From NCBI GenBank assembly GCA_902775565.1, contig CACYMP010000011.1:18703-82702 (forward strand): a stretch of 64,000 bases of DNA. The letters are read 5' to 3'. Under the pieces are notes generated by a model. The model worked only from the letters and a program-made list of their open reading frames with translations. It did no database searches and was not told the origin of the DNA. Shown here one piece after another: positions 15,893 through 25,804 of the stretch. Made by a program: the position numbers and the translations under genes. This stretch comes from Oscillospiraceae bacterium. Lineage in GTDB: Bacteria; Bacillota; Clostridia; Saccharofermentanales; Saccharofermentanaceae. Every line of letters begins with the position of its first letter. Positions within the stretch are counted from its first letter, which is position 1.

Positions 15893-17386
15893 CTATGCCT
15901 TATGCCCGCCGATCTGCTGGTTTCTCTCGATCGCGGTGCCGCCCTCCTGGAGGTTCTTTGCTTTCAGAACGGCATTCTTCCCATACTTCTGCTTGATCTC
16001 GAGCATCGCTTCCTGCAGAGCGCGTTCCTTCTGCTCCTGCTCTTTATCGTCAGCACGATCCTCCGCAGGCTTTTCCAGATCGAAGATGCTCATCTGCTCG
16101 TAGTTCTCGTTATTCGGGACCTCATCCTCAGGCAGCACGTTGCATGCTGTAAGATTAAGCCTCCGCGACATGAGCTTCCTGTTGACTATCCTGTCAAACA
16201 GCTCCATGACCGCCTCAGTGATCTTCTTGGTAGAAGACGTGTGCTTGGTCAGATTGATCGTGCCGTGCGCGTGCTTGGGGACTTCACGGCCATAGTAATC
16301 TACGGTCACTTCACCGTCATAGATGCCGCTCTCAAGGCTCACCTGATCGTAGTTGACCGTGAGCACGAGCTGGTCGGTAACCAGGCGTTTCGAGACGAGA
16401 TCCAAAGACAATGTATCCGCCATTTCCCACACGATAAGCTTGGTGTGTTCGTAGTTGGTCGGATGCTGAAGCACCTGCCCTGCACCAAGGCTGTTGGAAT
16501 CAGGCTTGTAAGCCTTTACGTCAGCAATGGTAGTAGGCTCAATGCCCCATGCGTGGTCGATCAGGAGCTCCGCGTTCTTTCCGAGCTGCTTGTACAGAAG
16601 ACCGATATAATCACGATTGGCCGAAAACAGCGCTATGTCGCCCATCGTGAAGATGCCGTACTTTTCGAGCCTTGCAGCAGTACCCCTTCCTACTCTCCAG
16701 AAATCAGTGATCGGCTTGTGATCCCAAAGCTGCTCCTTGTACTGTTCCTCGTCGATCGATGCAATGCGGACACCGTCCTTGTCTGCGGGAATGTGCTTTG
16801 CCACGATATCCATCGCGACCTTGCAAAGGTACATGTTCGGCCCGATCCCGGCCGTCGCGGTAATGCCAGTCGCCTTGAGAACGTCCTGGATCAGCATTCT
16901 CGCAAACCCGTGCGCATCCACGTTATAGATATCAAGATATGACGTCGCGTCAATGAACACCTCATCGATCGAGTAAGCGAAAATATCCTCCGGCGCAACA
17001 TACTTCAAGTAAATCCCGTAGATCTTAGCGCTCGTGCTCATGTACTTCGCCATCTGCGGCTTCGCAACAATATAATCCACCGCCAGCGTCTGATCTGCAT
17101 TGAGTTCGTTCCCGAAATGACTCTTCCCCGTCAGCCTTCGCCCCGGAGCATTATATCTTCTGTCGTTATTGACGCGCTCAACCGTCTGCACGACCTCGAA
17201 AAGCCTTGCTCTTCCGGGTATTCCGTAACTCTTCAGCGAAGGCGATACAGCAAGGCAGATCGTCTTTTCGGTACGGCTGCTGTCAGCAACGACCAGGTTG
17301 GTATTGAGCGGATCCAGGCCCCTCTCAACGCACTCCACAGACGCGTAAAATGATTTCAGGTCGATCGCCAGATACGTTCTATCCAT
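15893..17386 (-). CDS. Y-family DNA polymerase (UmuC/UvrX type)
   Basis: 497 residues from the ATG that overlaps the stop of the YolD-like gene by 8 bases, with GGAG 7 bases upstream. The palm motif AIDLKSFYASVECVERG (first catalytic Asp) and YSIDEVFIDATSYL (catalytic Asp-Glu) are intact, followed by HhH-type GVGRGTAARLEKYGI and a little-finger domain. These error-prone polymerases bypass DNA lesions. The YolD plus Y-polymerase pair is typical of mobile or SOS-controlled loci in Firmicutes. A beta-clamp-type QMSIFDLE motif lies near residue 432. Confidence 0.93.
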   Translation of the reverse strand: MDRTYLAIDLKSFYASVECVERGLDPLNTNLVVADSSRTEKTICLAVSPSLKSYGIPGRARLFEVVQTVERVNNDRRYNAPGRRLTGKSHFGNELNADQTLAVDYIVAKPQMAKYMSTSAKIYGIYLKYVAPEDIFAYSIDEVFIDATSYLDIYNVDAHGFARMLIQDVLKATGITATAGIGPNMYLCKVAMDIVAKHIPADKDGVRIASIDEEQYKEQLWDHKPITDFWRVGRGTAARLEKYGIFTMGDIALFSANRDYIGLLYKQLGKNAELLIDHAWGIEPTTIADVKAYKPDSNSLGAGQVLQHPTNYEHTKLIVWEMADTLSLDLVSKRLVTDQLVLTVNYDQVSLESGIYDGEVTVDYYGREVPKHAHGTINLTKHTSSTKKITEAVMELFDRIVNRKLMSRRLNLTACNVLPEDEVPNNENYEQMSIFDLEKPAEDRADDKEQEQKERALQEAMLEIKQKYGKNAVLKAKNLQEGGTAIERNQQIGGHKA

Positions 17387-17804
17387 CAGCATTCTCCGCA
17401 TCAACGAACTCGACCTTGATGATGCTGCTCACAGCAACCTTTTCGCCGTCAGTAAAGATAAGCACGTTCTCGTAATCGTCTATGCGTTTTACGATTCCCG
17501 CCTTCGAGACATAGGCTCCGCCGTCCTTTTTTGCATCGGAAACAAAGAATGTGACCTTGATCTGCGGCTTTTCAGCCATTGTCTCTCTTAATCTGGTCAA
17601 AGCCCCATTCAGCAAAACGATCTCATCTTCACTCAACTCAACCATGCTGTCAGTGAGGCGCGCCGTCTCCTCGACTGCATCGTCGTACCCGACCACAGCC
17701 GCAAACGGCGAAAACTGAGCCGCCCTGTCCTCAATAGGCATGGGCGGCAAATCAGGATACTGCGGTCTGGTGATGTTTTTAAGTTTTGAGTATTTGGGGT
17801 TCAT
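17379..17804 (-). CDS. YolD-like protein
   Basis: 141 residues. The hallmark EDRAAQFSPFAAVVGYDDA is present, followed by a helical middle and a beta-rich end with KRIDDYENVLIF. YolD-like proteins are regularly encoded directly upstream of UmuC/UvrX polymerases and are thought to modulate them. The ATG at 17804 is used; a TTG at 17822 would overlap the upstream channel gene but lacks a spaced ribosome binding site. Confidence 0.85.
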   Translation of the reverse strand: MNPKYSKLKNITRPQYPDLPPMPIEDRAAQFSPFAAVVGYDDAVEETARLTDSMVELSEDEIVLLNGALTRLRETMAEKPQIKVTFFVSDAKKDGGAYVSKAGIVKRIDDYENVLIFTDGEKVAVSSIIKVEFVDAENADG

Positions 17805-17808
17805 TGAA

Positions 17809-19788
17809 TTAGCTATACTCAACCTGCGAGATTATGATCAGTTTGTCGGACCTGCGGAATGAATGCATCTGCGACTTATCAGGATTGCATTTATATGTAA
17901 CTTCTCCGTCATCAATTGAAAGCCATCCTATGACTATATCACCATGCTCATAGCAAATTCGCATCAGATCTCTAAATTCGATTCTAATTGTGTCTTCACC
18001 TTCATTAAAACAAAGATAATTAGAAATGCCTCTGAGGTAAAAATCTGCGCCTTCAGCAGTAAGTAGCTCTTCAAAAACAGACTTGAGTTCGGGAACATTT
18101 GCAACCTGCGTAATTATCCTGTTTGCAATCTCCGAACCGACAATAAAGTCATCAACACTTGTAAGTTGCATTAATTTTTGGTCATCACTGATATTTAGTT
18201 CACTGGTAATAACAACATTTCGTTTCTTCCCAGTCTGCAATTCCTTTTCACGAATGAGTTCCCTGAGCTGAAGAAGAATCATCATTGTTTGGGCATCTGC
18301 ATCTTCTTTAGAAAGATCATCTCTGCATAACAACAAAATGTTTGTTATATCATCAGTAATCAGCGTTTTAAGATATTCTCTATCATAGAGATTATTAGTG
18401 AGCCGGAAATCTATGTCGATGTTAATTACCTCGTTCTTAATCAGCTCAATATCTTTATATTCGCGCATAGCAACAATCTTAGCTGTTGAGTTTTTACTGG
18501 CAAAATCATCAAGATTCATGAGGATTTCAGGCAATCCCTTGTTCCAGGACAATATAAGCAGGTGCATCTCCTGTCGGTCAAAACTCCTATACTCTGCTTT
18601 CTTATATTCGAGATCATACTTTTGTCTTTCGATCTCATTTGAATCAATCTTGATTCTGTTATCATCTTCAGCAACAACGATATACTTATCTCCTTGCTGA
18701 ATTACAAAATCAGGTTTAGGCGCAATATACATTCTGTCAGAGCCATCGATAGAGTCTTTTCGCACAACTCCTATCAAAGTGCTCTGAGTAAATTGACCTA
18801 TAGCATCCTTAAAACTGACACCTGCAAAATCCAATGGTTTTCCGCTATGATCTCTTTCTTCAACATAGATCTCAGCATCCTCATAATTAAACAGTTCTGT
18901 AAACACATACGACAATCCGGGTTGACGACAAGCTTGTGCAGTAATCCTTGCAAGCCATTTATCGAAATAAAAGACTTGAGTATCATAGCCCTCCAGTGCA
19001 GATTCGACAGCATTCATGGAATTAGTATCATTTACCATAGTTGTTATATGCGGTCTGCTTCCCCTGAACTTACGCAGATATGTACCAACTGCAAGCGCTA
19101 TCCTTAACGTCATAAGATCATTTGTGGATCTGATTATTATCGATGATGCTTCCTCGAGTGAAACCGTCTCATACAGATTCTCCTGAGTCAATTTTCCACT
19201 TCTGCAGATGACTCGCGTATTATAGAAATTCGGAATGTGCGTTTTTATCCGATCATCCATTTCCTCTTTATCAAGATCTTCAAGCACGATAATACAAGGA
19301 TTAGTATGTTTGATATCGTCTTCGGTTACATTACGGTTTGCTTCAATTTGTTCGCTTATAATGCTGTAAGTATCATCGTTGCACCCGAAAACTACTGTAT
19401 GATACTTCTCGGCAACCTGCGAATGACCCTTTCTGAGCGAACTGAGTTTTTCTTCAAGAGCATTGTTGATAATGGAAATCAGCATACCCGTAAAAACAAG
19501 ACCAATTACAGTAACGATTGCCATTGGCACGATCAATCTAATACCCTCAGTTCCAGAGATCGTTCCGGGATCAAGCAGGTGTAAAAAGCTCTCCCAAATA
19601 CCCTTGCCAACAGAGTCAGTTCCGTTCATTATCCAGGAAACAAAGCCAAACACCAACATAACAAGCAAAATGAAGGCAAAAAGCATCATGAATTGCTGAG
19701 TTGCACCATGTGACAGATGATTATCAAACCAGTATGCTATTCTCTTTTTCCAGGTCTTTTTCTTGCGTTGTTTAATAGTTTGCATCAC
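17809..19788 (-). CDS. CASTOR/POLLUX-like ion channel subunit
   Basis: 659 residues. A basic N-terminus leads into two membrane segments (about 32-54 and 88-112) with a pore-like stretch between, then tandem RCK-type nucleotide-binding regulatory domains (FGCNDDTYSIISEQ, LILSWNKGLPEIL). This matches CASTOR/POLLUX-related channels, which conduct cations and are gated by the cytoplasmic ring. The gene ends within the start region of the YolD-like gene. Base composition is cl­early AT-richer than the genes to its left. Confidence 0.8.
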   Translation of the reverse strand: MMQTIKQRKKKTWKKRIAYWFDNHLSHGATQQFMMLFAFILLVMLVFGFVSWIMNGTDSVGKGIWESFLHLLDPGTISGTEGIRLIVPMAIVTVIGLVFTGMLISIINNALEEKLSSLRKGHSQVAEKYHTVVFGCNDDTYSIISEQIEANRNVTEDDIKHTNPCIIVLEDLDKEEMDDRIKTHIPNFYNTRVICRSGKLTQENLYETVSLEEASSIIIRSTNDLMTLRIALAVGTYLRKFRGSRPHITTMVNDTNSMNAVESALEGYDTQVFYFDKWLARITAQACRQPGLSYVFTELFNYEDAEIYVEERDHSGKPLDFAGVSFKDAIGQFTQSTLIGVVRKDSIDGSDRMYIAPKPDFVIQQGDKYIVVAEDDNRIKIDSNEIERQKYDLEYKKAEYRSFDRQEMHLLILSWNKGLPEILMNLDDFASKNSTAKIVAMREYKDIELIKNEVINIDIDFRLTNNLYDREYLKTLITDDITNILLLCRDDLSKEDADAQTMMILLQLRELIREKELQTGKKRNVVITSELNISDDQKLMQLTSVDDFIVGSEIANRIITQVANVPELKSVFEELLTAEGADFYLRGISNYLCFNEGEDTIRIEFRDLMRICYEHGDIVIGWLSIDDGEVTYKCNPDKSQMHSFRRSDKLIIISQVEYS

Positions 19789-19926
19789 TTTTTCACCTGA
19801 TATCCTAGCTTGTAAAATTGAGTTTGTTCATTTTTCTGATTCTATTTGCTCGATTCTTGTTGTAACAAATACTGATAATTGTTCAAACCAGAAAGAAATA
19901 AAACTACCTATTTACACTGCAATTAA

Positions 19927-20358
19927 TTACTTGCTTTTCAAAAGAAGAACACCAACAACGCACGAAATAATAAGTAATACCGTTCCAACAAACCTTGCTA
20001 TTAGCTTTTTTCGGCCCAACGCATTCTTGTTAAAAATAGCACCGAAAAAGCCAATTGTATTCTTAAAAGGAAACACAATGTCATGCCCGACACACAAGAA
20101 AACTGTTGAAATAAAGGGCTTTTCCTGATGAGCAAGAGCGAATTGTCCATATTTCCTAATATATGCAGCCGAAATAATAGTTGACAAAACAAATAGTATT
20201 GGAGATGTTAAAAAGAAGATAGAAAAAATGCTCTGGATACTATTTGGATTTATAGCAAAACCTATCATTGATCTCAAATCTGCCACAAAAAAACAAACAA
20301 TAAGTGAAACCATGCCGCCTAAAAAGAATCTTCTTATTACTGCAAGAAACTGTGTCAT
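19927..20358 (-). CDS. Small four-helix membrane protein, unknown
   Basis: 143 residues with hydrophobic segments near 8-28, 42-62, 88-105 and 122-140. No motif recognised. It is the last gene of an AT-rich, same-strand cassette that begins with the secreted protein at 25804 and contains the putative toxin and immunity genes. A role as an accessory membrane protein of that cassette is only inference. Confidence 0.6.
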   Translation of the reverse strand: MTQFLAVIRRFFLGGMVSLIVCFFVADLRSMIGFAINPNSIQSIFSIFFLTSPILFVLSTIISAAYIRKYGQFALAHQEKPFISTVFLCVGHDIVFPFKNTIGFFGAIFNKNALGRKKLIARFVGTVLLIISCVVGVLLLKSK

Positions 20359-20386
20359 CTTATTTCCTCTTATTCAGTTATTTACA

Positions 20387-20869
20387 TTACTTATTATCAT
20401 CTTCGGTATCTAAAATATCAGTCGTATCTTCCGGTTTCTTATCCTTAAATTCCTTAACAGCATTAATAGCATCTGGCAAAAGTGATACCCCTCCAGATAA
20501 AACTCCAATTGCTATTTTGCCTGCAAGATTACCTTTTTTCTCAGCTGCATCACTAATGATTTCAGCACTTTTTCTTTTGCGTTCCATTTCCTTGTCACGA
20601 ATTGTATCTCGCTGTACTGTAACTGCACGTAAAAGCTCTAGTTTCTTTTCAGAAGGTAAATCCGTTGCATTTTTAATTATCTCGATCTGAGCATCAAGTT
20701 CATTGTACGTCGGCTCTTGTCCATATAGTTCAATTACAGCTTTCGCAAATTTCTCGTCATCTATTTTATCCATGACTTTATCAGCAAAGCTTAGAGTAGT
20801 GTTATAAGCCTGTATTATTGCCTGAATTAAAGGAACCATCTTTTTCCCTCCGTTTTCATCATTCATCAT
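20387..20869 (-). CDS. Helical protein of the toxin cassette, unknown
   Basis: About 160 residues, mostly helical and charged, with a Gly-rich hydrophobic stretch near 118-135 (KIAIGVLSGGVSLLPDA). Two starts are possible: the first ATG with AGGAG 6 bases upstream, or the ATG at 20839 with GGAGGG 6 bases upstream. No family recognised. Confidence 0.6.
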   Translation of the reverse strand: MMNDENGGKKMVPLIQAIIQAYNTTLSFADKVMDKIDDEKFAKAVIELYGQEPTYNELDAQIEIIKNATDLPSEKKLELLRAVTVQRDTIRDKEMERKRKSAEIISDAAEKKGNLAGKIAIGVLSGGVSLLPDAINAVKEFKDKKPEDTTDILDTEDDNK

Positions 20870-20907
20870 CGAGAACTCCTAACTTATATTGTCATTCGTG
20901 TGAATTA

Positions 20908-22176
20908 TTATTTGTTTCCATTATTATCCGATGGTAAATAATACAATTTCCCATCCTTAGCAATTAGTCGAACATCTTCTCTAAACAAATCAGCCTCATC
21001 AGATGCAATTGTTCTTTGCCCTGAACTTTGATTTGATATCATTTTCAATGTGCTTTGAGATATCTCTTGATACTGGTGCTTATCATCGAACAAAGAAGGT
21101 ATAAAATGCAATACGTCATCGAAACCTTGACGATGTCTCTTTCCCGTTTCAAGATTAATCTCTAAAGAATCACAGTTCGCCTTATGCCACGCTTCAACTG
21201 CATTTAATGCGTCCTTAGCCTGCCTGACATATGGTAAAACTTTGGAATAACATTGCTCTTTAGACATTCCACCAAGATATAACGTATAAGTTATGTCTGC
21301 GATTTTTTGGAGCAGTTGAAGTAGTATCTGCTGATACTGATACCATTTTTCAGCTTCAACTATTAGTTTTTCATAATCAGAATAATTAAGTCCGGTTTTC
21401 CTTTCAAAACCTTTTAGCGATAGGTTGGCTTGTCCAAGTAATTCAGCACATTCATGTTCAAGCCTCTTAAGATGATCTAATTCCCGGTTTCGCTGTTCAT
21501 CATTCTCAATAATCTCAAGTCTAAATTGAGAGCAAGTTTGGATTTCAGCAATAATTGCATAAATTTTAGAAAGAAACTCATTGTCCTGAAAAGCCGCTAT
21601 CTTATCTAGTCCTGCGTTAATCTCTCCCAATTGTTCATTAATTTGTGTCATGTAATACTGTCCAACGACCATTGCAGCAACAGCCATTGCGGCATTAGCA
21701 ACATTCATCACAGCAAGCCCTTTTCCCATATTTCCATCTACAGGAATAAGATCCGCATGACCTTTTATGCCATTAGGGCCATGGTATATACCCTTGACTG
21801 CGCCTTCCATCGCTTGTGAATCAGCAAGTTTTGCCCCCTTGGGAATAATCGCTTGGTAAAGTTTTCCGGCATTCTTTACTGCTTGCTGATAATTCTTCAC
21901 AGCGCCAGCATTTGCTACTGCTTTAAGAGTGCCTGGGATAGCGTTGTCTATACGAGCAAGTACCTCTTTATCATTAATCTCAATAAGTGAAGCACTCTCA
22001 ATATCCGTCAGGTCAGGTAAGTCCTCGAACTTAATTGATAAATCAGCGTTCTTCTGATTTGCCAAGCTAGATGGTTGTCTCGATAGGTGGTTATTGCTCT
22101 TTTTAAACATGAAGCAACTCACTAATACAACGCCAATTAACACAAATAGTAAAACAACAATTACCCAGGGATTCAT
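20908..22176 (-). CDS. Membrane-anchored coiled-coil protein of the toxin cassette
   Basis: 422 residues. An N-terminal membrane anchor (about 3-25) is followed by a helical region, an Ala-rich hydrophobic stretch (GLAVMNVANAAMAVAAMVVGQYY, about 150-172) and a long coiled coil (INEQLGEINAGLDKIAAFQ onward). The anchor, hydrophobic patch and coiled coil resemble membrane proteins that travel with contact-dependent toxins or abortive systems, but no family is certain. It starts 5 bases after the immunity gene. Confidence 0.65.
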   Translation of the reverse strand: MNPWVIVVLLFVLIGVVLVSCFMFKKSNNHLSRQPSSLANQKNADLSIKFEDLPDLTDIESASLIEINDKEVLARIDNAIPGTLKAVANAGAVKNYQQAVKNAGKLYQAIIPKGAKLADSQAMEGAVKGIYHGPNGIKGHADLIPVDGNMGKGLAVMNVANAAMAVAAMVVGQYYMTQINEQLGEINAGLDKIAAFQDNEFLSKIYAIIAEIQTCSQFRLEIIENDEQRNRELDHLKRLEHECAELLGQANLSLKGFERKTGLNYSDYEKLIVEAEKWYQYQQILLQLLQKIADITYTLYLGGMSKEQCYSKVLPYVRQAKDALNAVEAWHKANCDSLEINLETGKRHRQGFDDVLHFIPSLFDDKHQYQEISQSTLKMISNQSSGQRTIASDEADLFREDVRLIAKDGKLYYLPSDNNGNK

Positions 22177-22181
22177 ATTGA

Positions 22182-22538
22182 TTAACCATCCACACTGAAC
22201 CCGGTTATCTTTTCAAAATCGCCAATAAATTCAACAGTAATAACGTGCTCGAGATCGAAAGTCTGATTAGGAAAATTGATCAAATTGAGTTCAATATCTA
22301 TCAATGGTTGACCTAATTTTACTATAGTCTCATCACGTGTAATATCTTTTATTGTTTCGCCATAGAATTCTACCAACTTTGGGATCATAGAATCAACAAT
22401 TAAAGGCATTTTTACAGGATAAATTGAGGCAAGATGTTCTGCAATCTCATCATATTCCGGCTCAATATCTTCGCAGCAAAAAATAATACCGTTGATTTCT
22501 CTTATGTTCTGAAGATAATCATCACTATAAACAAACAT
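22182..22538 (-). CDS. Putative immunity protein
   Basis: 118 residues, acidic and cytoplasmic, starting 11 bases after the stop of the nuclease-toxin gene on the same strand. Size, acidity and this position are typical of immunity proteins in polymorphic toxin systems. No specific immunity family could be recognised by eye; the function is inferred from context. Confidence 0.5.
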   Translation of the reverse strand: MFVYSDDYLQNIREINGIIFCCEDIEPEYDEIAEHLASIYPVKMPLIVDSMIPKLVEFYGETIKDITRDETIVKLGQPLIDIELNLINFPNQTFDLEHVITVEFIGDFEKITGFSVDG

Positions 22539-22549
22539 TTATAACCTCC

Positions 22550-23875
22550 TTAAGGAATAATACCTGAAGTTGCAAGTTGACCCATCTTCTCCCAAAATGC
22601 CTTTCTTAACGCAGCAAAACCGGTTCGATCGACACCAACATCAGGTGTTGGGATTTGTGCATGCTCTGCATCTGTAAGTACCGCAAAAACCGTATCACTA
22701 TGCTGCCCAATATGATGAAGCTCATATCTTTTCCCTGAAGGATCAAATGGAGCGTTCCCTTTTAATGCTAATTGCAAATTCGTTAATCCATTTGGGTTTT
22801 CAGCTGTAATGGTGCTAGGATCAATATAATTCCAATCAATTTTACGTGTAAGGAAAGAGCGTGTCTTACCCTTTATGTTCATTTCTGTCGTTTTCAATTT
22901 TGCATTCTTCAGAACATTATACTCTTTCATGCTGTTCAATTTTTGTATAACTTCAAGTGGCAATGCTGCTTCTTTTTGAATAATAGCAACCTCATTCAGT
23001 GATAGTTTTGTAGCCTTGGATATTTTCTGCAAAAACCTCAACTCTTTAAGCCCGCCAGAAATGGAACCAAATATCGATCCCCACATAACGCCATCGCCGC
23101 CTGATTCTGCAGCAGCTTTTGCAGCACGGTCGAAGTTTTTATTTCTTAATCCTTCTACTAAACCTGCAGTAACACCACCAGTAGTGCCAGATATGGCAGC
23201 CCCAATTGCAGCACTCTTAGCAGAAAACGCAAACACAGCAGCAACTGCAGGTGCTGCGCCTTCTGTTGCAACTGAAACCACTACACAAACAAGTATGATA
23301 CCAACACCAATACCCGCTTTAATAAGTGCTTTCTTATATGCAGGGTCTAACCCTTTCCCATTGGGGACAAACTTTTCAACAGAGGTTTGTCCATTATCAT
23401 CCATCGTAAAAACAACCTGCTCACCGTCAAATTGTTTTGCAAGATCTTCTTCGGTATGTCCAAAGTAAATATTTGCTTTTGAATTATACTCAAGTTCAGC
23501 AATATACTCTGGCGAAATATAGGTTACTTCTACATTCTCGACAACATATTCAGTACTATTGAGATTCTTAATAGCTTCTGCATACGTGGCATCCTTAACA
23601 TACTGAAGGAAATTTTGATCACTTGGTCCGGAAAACTCGGAAGGATCAATTGTAGACAAAAACTTTCCGGACTCTGCTTCAGATGAAGTTTCTTTAGCTG
23701 ATTTTGAGGCAATGCTTGATGGAGCAGCTTCAGTACCAAGAACTATTGATTCACTCTTGCTTGAAGCAACTGTTTCACTGTTAGTTGTATTTACAGAGTT
23801 GCCTACAGACTGAGCACACCCGGTAAAAAGAATTGAACCTATCAAAACAATAGCAGTTATGAACTTTGCTTTCAT
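22550..23875 (-). CDS. Lipoprotein with C-terminal LHH-type HNH nuclease domain (putative toxin)
   Basis: 441 residues from the ATG with AAGGAG 7 bases upstream. Order: lipoprotein signal with LFTGC (Cys20), Ser/Thr-rich spacer, a 100-residue domain, a long Gly/Ala-rich hydrophobic region (about 186-240, AAIGAAISGTTGGVTAGLV) and a C-terminal domain with RYELHHIGQ (His387-His388) and VLTDAEH. The latter fits HNH/ENDO VII nucleases of the LHH group, common toxin tips. The surface anchor plus a membrane-active stretch plus a nuclease tip suggests an antibacterial toxin needing delivery into a neighbour. Neighbouring small acidic gene is the likely immunity protein. Confidence 0.72.
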   Translation of the reverse strand: MKAKFITAIVLIGSILFTGCAQSVGNSVNTTNSETVASSKSESIVLGTEAAPSSIASKSAKETSSEAESGKFLSTIDPSEFSGPSDQNFLQYVKDATYAEAIKNLNSTEYVVENVEVTYISPEYIAELEYNSKANIYFGHTEEDLAKQFDGEQVVFTMDDNGQTSVEKFVPNGKGLDPAYKKALIKAGIGVGIILVCVVVSVATEGAAPAVAAVFAFSAKSAAIGAAISGTTGGVTAGLVEGLRNKNFDRAAKAAAESGGDGVMWGSIFGSISGGLKELRFLQKISKATKLSLNEVAIIQKEAALPLEVIQKLNSMKEYNVLKNAKLKTTEMNIKGKTRSFLTRKIDWNYIDPSTITAENPNGLTNLQLALKGNAPFDPSGKRYELHHIGQHSDTVFAVLTDAEHAQIPTPDVGVDRTGFAALRKAFWEKMGQLATSGIIP

Positions 23876-23905
23876 TTTCTTTCTCCTTGTTCTATTGAGA
23901 GACAA

Positions 23906-25804
23906 TTACTTCTTTTTCGTTTTCTTTGTTACTCGAGTGGTTTCAGTAGGTGTGTTTGTTGTTTCCTCAGTGCCCTTTGTGCCTTCGCTTTCAGTGCTTT
24001 GTGTCGTTTCCTCGACAACAGTTTCTTTAGTCGATTCGCTGGTTTCTGTTGATGCTTCTGTTTCTGGCGGTGTGGTTGATTCCGTCGTTTCAGAAGGCGC
24101 AGGCGTCGGTGTGGGCGTCGGGACACTAATATTTCCTGCAGCATCAATCTGGATCTTGTTCTCCGCAATCAGTTTATTGATTTCTTCAATGCTATACGGA
24201 GATGTAGCTAAAGCTACAATATACTTGTTGGTACCGACATAAATTGTTTTAGTACCCTCTTTTCCTGTGTATTTATTTGTAAATGTAAAGCTATAAATTC
24301 CTTCCTCGGTAAATTTATCATTAAACAAATCAACCGGTCTGTCATAACGCTGATCAAGATGCAGCTGATTATCATCACCAACAACGAGATTGGACTTCTT
24401 AACATTTACTAACAGATATTTTGATTTCGCAGCATCTAATACAAAACCATGCTTTGCATATGATCCTGTAGTAAGCTCACTTCCTCTGCTTCCATCTTCT
24501 CTCAGTTCAAACGGGAAAACCATGCAATTTCCGTTGCGAATCGAGAATTTAAAAGCAATCTTATAATTTGTGAATCCATCTACCAGGGTATCATGCATGA
24601 TTTCGTAATTAAGCGAAACCTCATAATCTCCTTCTTCAAAGAGTTGGACCTTGGTGTTAGCCTTTCTCGAAACATTTGCAGCCAGGAAATCCGTATATAT
24701 GATCGGAGCGTGCTTGACATTTTGAGAATCCGTATATTGAATTATGAGTGTTCCGTGTTTAAAGTTTGTAGGCGGAACTTCAAAGTGTTTGTCATAACCA
24801 TTTGTATCTTCGTTAATAGTAAGTTTGGGGTCTCCGTTAAGATTATTTATATCCTGATACAATCTGAACCAAAGGGTAACTTTATCTCCAACATTTTTAA
24901 GGAATACGTGATTATCATTTGAATCATTGGTTACACTTGAATATCCATTAATAACAAACTGTCCGATATCCCATCCGAAATGAGGATCCTTTTGATCGAG
25001 TTCTTTTCCTCCGTCAAATCCCTTATCTAAAGGTGTGGCAACTTTCTTGCCAAGTTCCATTCTCGGCTCGGATTCGATTTTGAGATCACTATCGTTGCCT
25101 TCGGTTTTTGCATAGAAAGTGTATACCTCTTTATATTTCTTATATTTGTTCTCTTTTTTATTGAATACCCAAAGTACTTTCGACTGACCAACCAACTGTT
25201 CCATTTCATATACAACTATTACTCTGAAAAAACAACCGTTAATCAGTTGAATATCGTTTGTCTTATAAAAATCGAAGTTGAACTTATCTGTTGTAAAGAT
25301 ATTTGATAGAGTAGTGCTAGTTACCCAATTCAAGCCATCAAGTGATGTTTGAACGAGAATCGCTCCGTTCTTAATAGCATCTTTAACATTTATTCCACCA
25401 ACATTTTTGGAATCATCTTCGCGAATATGCCATTCTGTTTCGGGAAGTGCGAGCTTTTTTTCGTCAAATCTGTAAGAAAATGTTACTACTTGATCAGAAT
25501 CACGACTAACTTTGAAAGTTGTTATATTTCCTCCAGGAAGTTGACTCATGTCACCTTTAACAGAAAAAGTTCCAAAAGCATGCCCTTTTACTGGGGAATA
25601 AGACGCTGTAGCAGTACTCTCATCATAATGACTACTGTTTTTCTTAGTTCCCTCATCAAATTCAAAGACTTTTCCGGTTATTTCCACAAATTCATCAGGG
25701 CTAGCATTCGTGGAAAGATTATTAGTTGTGACAACAATCGCTGTCGACAAAACCGAAGCAATCAAAACCGTTGCAAAGGATTTAGTAAATACTTTTCTAA
25801 ACAT
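23906..25804 (-). CDS. Large secreted protein with Thr/Pro-rich C-terminal region
   Basis: 632 residues from the ATG with GAGGTG closely upstream. An N-terminal signal peptide (about 8-33) precedes a 500-residue beta-rich region that may hold several immunoglobulin-like or jelly-roll domains. A TPTPTPAPSETTEST-type linker follows, then Thr/Glu repeats and a very basic tail. There is no LPXTG motif. It heads the AT-rich cassette and probably sits on the cell wall; a role in adhesion or toxin presentation is speculative. Confidence 0.7.
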   Translation of the reverse strand: MFRKVFTKSFATVLIASVLSTAIVVTTNNLSTNASPDEFVEITGKVFEFDEGTKKNSSHYDESTATASYSPVKGHAFGTFSVKGDMSQLPGGNITTFKVSRDSDQVVTFSYRFDEKKLALPETEWHIREDDSKNVGGINVKDAIKNGAILVQTSLDGLNWVTSTTLSNIFTTDKFNFDFYKTNDIQLINGCFFRVIVVYEMEQLVGQSKVLWVFNKKENKYKKYKEVYTFYAKTEGNDSDLKIESEPRMELGKKVATPLDKGFDGGKELDQKDPHFGWDIGQFVINGYSSVTNDSNDNHVFLKNVGDKVTLWFRLYQDINNLNGDPKLTINEDTNGYDKHFEVPPTNFKHGTLIIQYTDSQNVKHAPIIYTDFLAANVSRKANTKVQLFEEGDYEVSLNYEIMHDTLVDGFTNYKIAFKFSIRNGNCMVFPFELREDGSRGSELTTGSYAKHGFVLDAAKSKYLLVNVKKSNLVVGDDNQLHLDQRYDRPVDLFNDKFTEEGIYSFTFTNKYTGKEGTKTIYVGTNKYIVALATSPYSIEEINKLIAENKIQIDAAGNISVPTPTPTPAPSETTESTTPPETEASTETSESTKETVVEETTQSTESEGTKGTEETTNTPTETTRVTKKTKKK

